From the NCBI GenBank assembly GCA_937858775.1, contig CALLYX010000224.1:1-14754 (forward strand): a stretch of DNA of 14,754 bases, in the 5' to 3' direction. Under the pieces are notes generated by a model. That model was not told where the DNA came from. It worked only from the letters and a program-made list of their open reading frames with translations, and made no database searches. Shown here piece by piece: positions 6,245 to 12,824 of this stretch; position 1 is the first letter of the stretch, and each line of letters opens with the position of its first letter. The stretch comes from an uncultured bacterium (GTDB lineage: Bacteria; Auribacterota; Tritonobacteria; UBA1439). A program made the position numbers and the translations under genes.

Positions 6245-7450
6245 ATGGAGAAGGTGGTGCTTGCCTACTCGGGCGGGCTCGACACCTCGATCATTCTGAA
6301 GTGGCTGCAGAAGGAGAGGGGGATGGACGTCATCGCCTACGTGGCCGACCTCGGCCAGGGCGAGGAGCTCGACGGGATCCGCCGGAAGGCGCTCCGCACC
6401 GGGGCGAGCAAGGTCTACGTCGAGGACCTGCGCGAGGAGTTCGCGCGCGACTTCGTCTTCGCGGCGCTCAAGGCAAACGCGATCTACGAGGGGACGTACC
6501 TGCTCGGCACCTCCATCGCGCGGCCGCTGATCGCTAAGCGGCAGGTGGAGATAGCCCGGAAGGAGAAGGCGAACGCCGTGGCGCACGGCGCGACGGGCAA
6601 GGGGAACGACCAGGTGCGGTTCGAGCTGACCTTCGCCGCCCTCGGCCCCGACCTCAAGGTCATCGCCCCGTGGCGCGAGTGGAACTTCGGTGCGCGCGCG
6701 GACCTGATCGAGTACGCGAAGCGGCACGGCATTCCGGTCCCGGTGACCAAGGAGAAGCCGTACTCGAGCGACCGGAACCTCCTGCACATCAGTTTCGAGG
6801 GCGGCATCCTCGAGGACCCCGGCCGCGAGCCCGACGAGGATATGTTCGTCCTCAGCGTCTCCCCTGAGAAGGCCCCGGACAGGCCGACGTACGTTTCCAT
6901 CGGGTTCGAGAAGGGCGTGCCGGTCTCCGTGGACGGGAAGAAGCTCGCGTCCGCGAAACTCCTTGCACGCATGAACGAGCTCGGGGGGGGGAACGGCATC
7001 GGGCGGATCGACATCGTGGAGAACCGGTACGTCGGAATGAAGTGCCGCGGCGTCTACGAGACGCCGGGGGGCACCATACTGCATATCGCGCACCGCGCGA
7101 TGGAGTCGCTCACGATGGACCGGGAGGTGATGCACCTGCGCGACTCGCTCATCCCGTATTTCTCCTCCCTCGTCTACAACGGATTCTGGTACTCGCCCGA
7201 GATGCGGATGCTCATGGCCGCCGTCGAGGAGAGCCAGAAGAACGTCACGGGGACGGTGCGGGTCAAGTTGTACAAGGGGAATTGCATCGTCGTCGGGAGG
7301 AGCTCCCCCTGCTCCCTCTACAGCCCGGCGCACGCCACCTTCGAGGCGAGCGGCGCCGTGTACAACCAGGCGGACGCGACCGGCTTCATCCGTCTGAACG
7401 GCCTACGCCTTCGGATCGAGGCGATGTTGAGGAAGGGCCGCAGGGGATGA
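6245..7450 (+). CDS. argG: Argininosuccinate synthase
   Basis: ArgG joins citrulline and aspartate with ATP to give argininosuccinate. The 401-aa product is the family length. The N-type PP-loop AYSGGLDTS is at residues 7-15, GKGNDQ is at 118-123, and the family's APWREW and KPYSSDRNLLHIS segments follow. The C-terminal part has the conserved YNGFWYSPE and GTVRVKLYKG blocks. ATG 6245 has AAGGAG at 6232-6237, 7 bases upstream, one of the best sites in the window. A run of nine G (6983-6991) codes for three glycines. It leads the argG-argH-lysA-dapF unit; its TGA overlaps an unused ATG in the argH frame. Confidence 0.97.
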   Translation: MEKVVLAYSGGLDTSIILKWLQKERGMDVIAYVADLGQGEELDGIRRKALRTGASKVYVEDLREEFARDFVFAALKANAIYEGTYLLGTSIARPLIAKRQVEIARKEKANAVAHGATGKGNDQVRFELTFAALGPDLKVIAPWREWNFGARADLIEYAKRHGIPVPVTKEKPYSSDRNLLHISFEGGILEDPGREPDEDMFVLSVSPEKAPDRPTYVSIGFEKGVPVSVDGKKLASAKLLARMNELGGGNGIGRIDIVENRYVGMKCRGVYETPGGTILHIAHRAMESLTMDREVMHLRDSLIPYFSSLVYNGFWYSPEMRMLMAAVEESQKNVTGTVRVKLYKGNCIVVGRSSPCSLYSPAHATFEASGAVYNQADATGFIRLNGLRLRIEAMLRKGRRG

Positions 7451-7470
7451 AGCGGAAGAAGGGATCGCGC

Positions 7471-7487
7471 GGGGGGGAGGGGAGGGG
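7471..7487 (+). other. G-tract over the argH ribosome binding site
   Basis: Seven G, A, four G, A, four G ends 4 bases before the argH ATG. It contains the argH ribosome binding site and also meets a four-tract quadruplex pattern (the G7 run can supply two tracts). Confidence 0.5.
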
Positions 7488-7491
7488 AGCC

Positions 7492-8874
7492 ATGGCCAGG
7501 AAGCTTTGGTCCGGCAGGTTCGACAGGGAGATGGCGCGCGAGGTGGAGGCGTTCACCGCCTCCATCGGCTTCGACCGTGTCCTCTTCAGGCACGATATCC
7601 GGGGCAGTCTCGCGCACGTCGCGATGCTCGCGAAGCAGGGGCTCGTGACGCAGGCGGAGGCGAAGAGGATCAGCGCAGGCCTGAAGAAGGTGGAGAAGGA
7701 GATCGAGCGCGGTGCGTTCCGTCCCGGTCCCGCGCACGAGGATATCCACATGGCGGTCGAGTCCCGGTTGAAGGAGCTCATAGGCCCGACGGCCGACAAG
7801 CTCCACACCGCCCGCAGTCGAAACGACCAGGTCGCGCTCGACGCGCGGCTTTTCTTGATCGACGCCGTAGGCGACGCTATCGCGGGCATCCGGGGGCTCC
7901 AGGGCGCCATCGTCGACGCCGCGTGGAGGCACCGGGCGCTCGTCATGCCGGGCTTCACGCACCTCCAGCACGGCCAGCCGGTGCTCGTAGCCCACCACCT
8001 CCTCGCCTACGTCGAGATGCTCGATCGGGACGCCGCGCGGATGGCGGATTGCCTGAAGAGGGCGGACTCCATGCCGCTCGGCGCGGGGGCGCTCGCCGGG
8101 TCAAGCCTCCCGATCGACCGCGATCAGGTCGCCCGGGCGCTCGGGTTCTCCCGCGTCGCGGAGAACAGCATAGACGCGGTGAGCGACCGCGACTTCGTCC
8201 TCGAATTCCTCGCTGCGGGCGCCATCACGGGGGTGCACCTTTCCCGGATGGCGGAGGAGATCGTCCTTTGGGCGAGCAAGGAGTTCTCGTTCGTCTCCAT
8301 CGACCTCTCCTACTGCTCCGGCTCGTCGCTCATGCCCCAGAAGGCCAACCCGGACGTCGCCGAGCTCGTGCGCGGAAAGTCGGGACGGCTCATCGGGGCG
8401 CTCGTCTCGGCGCTCACGGTAATGAAGGGCCTCCCGCTGGCCTACAACCGCGACATGCAGGAAGACAAGGAGCCGCTCCTCGACGCCGCCCTGACGCTCG
8501 ACGGGTGCCTCTTGATCATGGCGGGGCTCTGGAGAAAGATTTCGTTCAGGCCCGAGATGCTCCGCCGCGCCCTCGACGGCGACTTCAGCCAGGCCACGGA
8601 CCTCGCCGAGTGTCTCGTCGCCCGCGGCGTTCCGTTCCGCGAGGCGCACCGCGCCGTCGGGATGCTCGTCGCCGACTGCTTGTCCCGGAAGAGGCGCCTC
8701 GAGGACCTGACGCTCTCGGAGCTCCGGGCCTTTTCCCCGCGTTTCGGGGAGGACGCGCGCAAGGCGCTCGCGCACGAACATACGGTTGCCAGGAAAAGAT
8801 CCCGCGGGTCGACGTCGCCGGCGGGGGTGGCGAAGGCCCTCGCGGCGTGGAGGAGAAGGCTCTCCCATGCATGA
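7492..8874 (+). CDS. argH: Argininosuccinate lyase
   Basis: ArgH splits argininosuccinate into arginine and fumarate and belongs to the fumarase/aspartase superfamily. The 460-aa product begins MARKLWSGRFD, matching the family start. It has HTARSRNDQ (105-113), the Thr156-His157 active-site pair in GFTHLQHGQP, and the mobile loop GSSLMPQKANPD with catalytic Ser278 and Lys284. The residue after Lys284 is Ala where most lyases have Lys or Arg. ATG 7492 is preferred over ATG 7447, which overlaps the argG stop (ATGA) but would add a 15-residue Lys/Gly/Arg-rich tail with no family match. The last 8 bases overlap lysA. Confidence 0.96.
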   Translation: MARKLWSGRFDREMAREVEAFTASIGFDRVLFRHDIRGSLAHVAMLAKQGLVTQAEAKRISAGLKKVEKEIERGAFRPGPAHEDIHMAVESRLKELIGPTADKLHTARSRNDQVALDARLFLIDAVGDAIAGIRGLQGAIVDAAWRHRALVMPGFTHLQHGQPVLVAHHLLAYVEMLDRDAARMADCLKRADSMPLGAGALAGSSLPIDRDQVARALGFSRVAENSIDAVSDRDFVLEFLAAGAITGVHLSRMAEEIVLWASKEFSFVSIDLSYCSGSSLMPQKANPDVAELVRGKSGRLIGALVSALTVMKGLPLAYNRDMQEDKEPLLDAALTLDGCLLIMAGLWRKISFRPEMLRRALDGDFSQATDLAECLVARGVPFREAHRAVGMLVADCLSRKRRLEDLTLSELRAFSPRFGEDARKALAHEHTVARKRSRGSTSPAGVAKALAAWRRRLSHA

Positions 8875-10129
8875 GTTCGCCTACCGGGGGGGGGCGCTTT
8901 GCGCCGAGGCGGCCCCCCTCGAGGAACTCGCCCGGAAATTCGGCACACCGCTCTACGTCTACAGCCACGCCACGCTGACCGGGCACTTCGAGCGGCTCGA
9001 CCGCGCCTTCGCCCCCGTTCCGCACCTGATCTGCTACTCGGTCAAATCCTGCTCGAACCTCGCCGTGCTGAAGACCCTCGCGAACGCGGGGGCGGGCTTC
9101 GACATCGTCTCGGGGGGGGAGCTCCACCGCGCGCTCGCCTCGGGGGCCGACCCCGGGAAGATCGTCTTCGCGGGGGTGGGGAAGACGGGCGAGGAGATCT
9201 CCGCGGCGCTGCGGGCCGGGATACTCTTCTTGACGGTGGAGTCGCTCGCGGAGCTCGATGCGATCGAGCGGGTGGCTGCGCGCCTCCGCGCGACGGCCCG
9301 GATTGCGTTCCGCATCACGCCCGACGTCGACCCCCGCACGCACCGCTATGTCACTACAGGGAAGGCGGAGAACAAGTTCGGCCTCGATCCCTCTCGCGTC
9401 CGCGACGCCTACCGCAGGGCGATGCGGTGCCGGCACGTCAGGCCGACGGCGGTGCAGATGCACATCGGTTCGCAGATCATCGACACCGGCCCCTACGTGG
9501 AGGCGCTGCGGAAGGTGCTCCCCCTCGTACGGGAACTCCTGCGCGCCGGGGTGCCGCTCGAACATCTCGACATCGGGGGAGGGCTCGGGATCATCTACCG
9601 CGACGAGAACCCCGCGACCGCCGATCGGTTCGCGAGTGCGGTGCTGCCGGAGCTGCAGGGGCTCGGCCTGAAGCTGGTGCTCGAGCCGGGGCGTTTCATA
9701 GCCGGGAACTCCGGCGTGCTGCTGACCAGGGTGCTCTACCTCAAGAAAAGCGGGGCGAAGAACTTCGTCATCACGGACGCGGCGATGAACGACCTTATCC
9801 GTCCCAGTCTCTACGGGGCGTACCACGAGATCCTGCCCGTGCGGAAGGGGAGGGGGCGGTCGATCGTCGCCGACGTCGTCGGTCCCGTCTGCGAGGCGGG
9901 CGACTTCCTCGCGAAGGACCGGAAGATGCGGGAGCCGCGTCCGGGAGAGTACCTGGCCGTCATGGGCGCCGGGGCGTACGGCTTCACGATGTCGTCGAAC
10001 TACAACTCCCGCCGCCGCCCCGCAGAGGTGCTCGTCCGCGGCGCGCGGGCATGGCTCGTCAGGGAGCGGGAGACGTACGAGGACCTCGTGCGCGGCGAGA
10101 GAATTCCCGCGTTTCTCTGGAAGCGCTGA
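8867..10129 (+). CDS. lysA: Diaminopimelate decarboxylase
   Basis: LysA decarboxylates meso-diaminopimelate to lysine using PLP. The 420-aa product is a fold-III PLP enzyme: Lys60 in CYSVKSCSN forms the Schiff base, followed by FDIVSGGEL, QMHIGSQI, the glycine loop LDIGGGLGI, the phosphate site EPGRFIAGN, the active-site Cys342 in GPVCEAGDFLAKDR, and the C-terminal GFTMSSNYNSRRRPAEVLV. The start ATG 8867 lies inside the end of argH (ATGCATGA) with GGAGAAGG at 8852-8859, 7 bases upstream, so translation is probably coupled. A nine-G run lies at codons 7-10 (8886-8894) and an eight-G run at 9112-9119. dapF follows after 1 base. Confidence 0.97.
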   Translation: MHEFAYRGGALCAEAAPLEELARKFGTPLYVYSHATLTGHFERLDRAFAPVPHLICYSVKSCSNLAVLKTLANAGAGFDIVSGGELHRALASGADPGKIVFAGVGKTGEEISAALRAGILFLTVESLAELDAIERVAARLRATARIAFRITPDVDPRTHRYVTTGKAENKFGLDPSRVRDAYRRAMRCRHVRPTAVQMHIGSQIIDTGPYVEALRKVLPLVRELLRAGVPLEHLDIGGGLGIIYRDENPATADRFASAVLPELQGLGLKLVLEPGRFIAGNSGVLLTRVLYLKKSGAKNFVITDAAMNDLIRPSLYGAYHEILPVRKGRGRSIVADVVGPVCEAGDFLAKDRKMREPRPGEYLAVMGAGAYGFTMSSNYNSRRRPAEVLVRGARAWLVRERETYEDLVRGERIPAFLWKR

Positions 10130-10130
10130 G

Positions 10131-10961
10131 ATGAAGATACCGTTCGTGAAGATGCACGGGCTCGGGAACGACTTCGTCCTCCTTGACTGCGTCCGCCAGG
10201 CGCTCCCGATCCACCAAGGGCTCGTCCGCTCCCTCTGCGACAGGCGGCACGGCATCGGGGCCGACCAGCTCCTCGTCCTCGAACCGTCGAAGAGGGCCGA
10301 CTATCGGATGCGCGTCTTCAACGCCGACGGGGGCGAGGTGGAGATGTGCGGCAACGGCATCCGCTGCCTGGCGAAATACCTCGTGACGCAGGAACTCCTC
10401 CCCGAGGGGGAGCAGGCGATCGAGACGAAGGCCGGGATCATCCGGCCCCGGGTGGAGGGGGACCTGGTAACCGTGGACATGGGCGTTCCCGAACTCGACG
10501 GGCCGAAAATCCCCGTGCGGATGCGGGGAAGAATAGTCGACCGCGAGGTGACGCTCGCCAACGAGCCGAGGCGCATCACCTGCGTCTCGATGGGGAACCC
10601 GCACTGCGTTCTCTTCACCGACGCCCTCGCCGCCTTCCCGGTGCGCCAACTCGGCCCGAGGATCGAGATCGATCCCCTCTTCCCCCAGCGCGTGAACGTG
10701 GAATTTGTACAGGTCGAATCGCCGTCGCGCGTCTCGATGCGAGTCTGGGAGCGCGGCGCGGGGGAGACGGCGGCGTGCGGCACCGGGGCGTGCGCCGCCG
10801 CGGTCGCGTCGTGTCTCACCGGCCGCACCGGCCGGGAGGTCGTCGTCGCCCTGCCCGGCGGGGAACTCTCCATCCGCTGGGCGGAAGACGATCACGTCTT
10901 CATGACCGGCCCCGCCGAGGAGGTCTTCCGGGGCGAGATCGAGGCCGAGAGGAAGGGATAG
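10131..10961 (+). CDS. dapF: Diaminopimelate epimerase
   Basis: DapF interconverts LL- and meso-diaminopimelate without a cofactor, using two cysteines as acid and base. The 276-aa product has KMHGLGNDF at 7-15, GIGADQLL (41-48), FNADGGEVEMCGNGIRC with Cys73, MGNPHCV, and the second site GETAACGTGACA with Cys216. Both catalytic cysteines are present. The gene starts 1 base after the lysA stop (TGAGATG), so the two are surely co-translated from one mRNA. With DapL making LL-DAP, this epimerase is required to give meso-DAP for lysine and for peptidoglycan. Confidence 0.97.
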   Translation: MKIPFVKMHGLGNDFVLLDCVRQALPIHQGLVRSLCDRRHGIGADQLLVLEPSKRADYRMRVFNADGGEVEMCGNGIRCLAKYLVTQELLPEGEQAIETKAGIIRPRVEGDLVTVDMGVPELDGPKIPVRMRGRIVDREVTLANEPRRITCVSMGNPHCVLFTDALAAFPVRQLGPRIEIDPLFPQRVNVEFVQVESPSRVSMRVWERGAGETAACGTGACAAAVASCLTGRTGREVVVALPGGELSIRWAEDDHVFMTGPAEEVFRGEIEAERKG

Positions 10962-11000
10962 CCGGCCGCCGCGCCGTTGAGGCGGATTCTCCCGCCGCCG

Positions 11001-11009
11001 TGGTATACT
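11001..11009 (+). promoter_or_regulatory. Extended -10 promoter of dapA
   Basis: TGGTATACT is an extended -10 (TATACT at 11004-11009) in the 116-base dapF-dapA gap. The best -35-like TTGAGG (10977-10982) is 21 bp away, too far for a normal spacer, so the TG motif probably carries recognition. The predicted start near 11016 gives a leader of about 62 bases. Confidence 0.6.
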
Positions 11010-11077
11010 ATCCGCGGCGCCGCCGCCCCGAGCGCCGCATTCGACAAGCCGAGGGCCGCAGATTGAGGGGGGTGTCC

Positions 11078-11944
11078 ATGTTCAGCGGATCCATCGTTGC
11101 GCTGGTGACGCCGTTCCGCGACGGCGAGATCGACTTCGAGACGCTCGGCTCGCTGGTGGAGTTCCAGATCGAGGGCGGGACGAACGTGATCCTCCCCTGC
11201 GGGACGACCGGCGAATCGGCGACGCTCTCCCACGAGGAGCACGACCGCGTGGTCGAGTACGTGGTCGAGAAGGTCGCCCGAAGGAGGCCGGTCATCGCCG
11301 GGAGCGGATCGAACTGCACGCGCGAGGCGCTGCGCCTGACCGCGCACGCGAAGGAGGCGGGGGCCGACGGGGCGCTGGTGATCACGCCGTACTGCAACAA
11401 GCCGACCCAGCGCGGATTGCAATACCATTACGAGGCGATCGCGAAGGAGGTGGATATCCCCGTCGTCATCTACAACGTCCCCGGGCGGACGGGCGTCTCC
11501 ATAACGCCGGAGACGGTCGCCTCCCTCTCCAGGGAGAAGAATATCGTCGCCATCAAGGAGGCGAGCGGCAGCCTCGAGCAGGTGAGCCAGATACTCTCGC
11601 GCTGCGACATCACGGTGCTCTCCGGCGACGACAGCCTTACGTTTCCGATCATGGCGCTCGGGGGCAAGGGCGTTGTCTCCGTGGCCGCCAACGTCCTGCC
11701 CGCCGCCGTCGCGGGGATGGTCGGGAAGTTCCTCGGGGGGGATATCGAGGGGGCGCGCGCCGCGCACTACGAGCTCTACCGGATGAACAGGGCCCTCTTC
11801 GTAGAGACGAACCCGATCCCGGTGAAGGCCGCCCTCGCCATGATGGGCAAGATCCGGGAGGAGTACCGCCTCCCGCTCTGCCCCATCGCGGACGAAAACC
11901 GCGCGACACTGGAGAAGGTGATGCGGGAATACGGGTTGATCTGA
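11078..11944 (+). CDS. dapA: 4-hydroxy-tetrahydrodipicolinate synthase
   Basis: DapA condenses pyruvate with aspartate semialdehyde, the first committed step to DAP and lysine. The 288-aa TIM-barrel product starts MFSGSIVALVTPF, as the family does. It has GTTGESATL (Thr43-Thr44), YNVPGRTG (Tyr132, Arg137) and the Schiff-base Lys160 in IKEASG. The segment usually written TPYYNKP reads TPYCNKP: residue 106, equivalent to E. coli Tyr107 of the catalytic triad, is Cys. ATG 11078 has GAGGGG 7 bases or more upstream; GTG 11072 is a possible alternative. It has its own promoter and leads dapA-dapB-dapL-folK-panB. Family relatives act on other keto acids, but the context supports DapA. Confidence 0.93.
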   Translation: MFSGSIVALVTPFRDGEIDFETLGSLVEFQIEGGTNVILPCGTTGESATLSHEEHDRVVEYVVEKVARRRPVIAGSGSNCTREALRLTAHAKEAGADGALVITPYCNKPTQRGLQYHYEAIAKEVDIPVVIYNVPGRTGVSITPETVASLSREKNIVAIKEASGSLEQVSQILSRCDITVLSGDDSLTFPIMALGGKGVVSVAANVLPAAVAGMVGKFLGGDIEGARAAHYELYRMNRALFVETNPIPVKAALAMMGKIREEYRLPLCPIADENRATLEKVMREYGLI

Positions 11945-11984
11945 GCGGCGCGCGGCCGGATGAGGCGAACCCCTGCCCGCGCGC

Positions 11985-12005
11985 GGGGGGGGGAGGAGGG
12001 TGGGG
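11985..12005 (+). other. G-tract over the dapB ribosome binding site
   Basis: A nine-G run (11985-11993) is followed by AGGAGGG, T and GGGG up to the base before the dapB ATG. It includes the AGGAGGG binding site (11994-12000) and fits a three-layer quadruplex pattern with longer loops. It is preceded by the palindrome CCCGCGCGCGGG (11976-11987). Confidence 0.45.
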
Positions 12006-12824
12006 ATGCTCAGGATCGTCGTCTGCGGGGCGTGCGGGCGGATGGGGAAGCGGATCATCGCCTGCGCGGCCGGCGGGGGCGGTATTGCGGTGGTCGGGGC
12101 GGTCGAGCGCGAGGGGCATCCGTGCATCGGCGCCGACGCCGGGGAGTGCGCCGGCGCGGGCAGGATCGGCGTGCCGGTCTCATCGGACCTGGCGTCGTCG
12201 GCGCGGGGCGCGGACGTGATCGTGGATTTCTCCGGGCGCGAGGCGGCGGCGCGGGGCGCGGAGACGGCCGCCTTCCTCGGGAAACCGATCGTGATCGGGA
12301 CGACCGGCCTCGGCGACGCCGAGAGGCGGGCCGTGAAGCGGGCCTCCCGGAAGGTCGCCTGCCTCGTCGCCCCCAACATGAGCGTGGGGGTGAACCTGCT
12401 CCTCCGCCTCGCGGCGGAGGCCTCGCGATCCCTCGGCGACGACTACGACGTGGAGATCGTCGAGACGCATCACCGGCACAAGCTGGACGCCCCGAGCGGC
12501 ACGGCGCTCCGCCTGGCGAGGGCAGTGGCGGAGGGGCGCGGTGCGGATCTCTCGAAGGCCGTCGTGTACGGCAGGAAGGGGGAGCCCGGGGAGCGGCCGC
12601 GGGGGCAGATCGGGATCCACGCCGTCAGGCAGGGGGATATCGTCGGCGACCACGTCGTCTCCTTCGCCGCCGCCGGGGAGCGGATCGAACTGGCGCACCG
12701 CGCCACCTCCCGCGACACGTTCGCCCGCGGGGCGCTGAGGGCGGCGCGGTGGATCGCCGGGAAGCCGCCTGGGATCTACGAGATGGGTGACGTGCTTGCC
12801 CGGCGCGGGGGAGGGCGGCGTTGA
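12006..12824 (+). CDS. dapB: 4-hydroxy-tetrahydrodipicolinate reductase
   Basis: DapB reduces hydroxy-tetrahydrodipicolinate with NAD(P)H to tetrahydrodipicolinate, the substrate of DapL. The 272-aa product has the dinucleotide motif VVCGACGRMGKRI at the N-terminus, VIGTTGL, APNMSVGVN, and the active-site block ETHHRHKLDAPSGTA with His155 and Lys159 in the places of E. coli His159 and Lys163. The C-terminal GDIVGDHVVSF and ELAHRATSRDTFARGAL segments are typical. ATG 12006 is chosen, 5 bases after AGGAGGG; GTG 12000 would overlap the binding site. The last codons overlap dapL. Confidence 0.96.
   Translation: MLRIVVCGACGRMGKRIIACAAGGGGIAVVGAVEREGHPCIGADAGECAGAGRIGVPVSSDLASSARGADVIVDFSGREAAARGAETAAFLGKPIVIGTTGLGDAERRAVKRASRKVACLVAPNMSVGVNLLLRLAAEASRSLGDDYDVEIVETHHRHKLDAPSGTALRLARAVAEGRGADLSKAVVYGRKGEPGERPRGQIGIHAVRQGDIVGDHVVSFAAAGERIELAHRATSRDTFARGALRAARWIAGKPPGIYEMGDVLARRGGGRR

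Noticed and set aside
7447..7491. Upstream ATG for argH overlapping the argG stop (ATGA)
   Set aside because: It would add 15 residues of Lys/Arg/Gly sequence unlike the family; ATG 7492 matches the family start and has a strong binding site.
10962..11003. Terminator after dapF (GGCGG/CCGCC hairpin)
   Set aside because: The stem is only 5 bp and no T-run follows.
12000..12005. GTG 12000 as dapB start
   Set aside because: It overlaps the AGGAGGG binding site, which is correctly spaced for ATG 12006.
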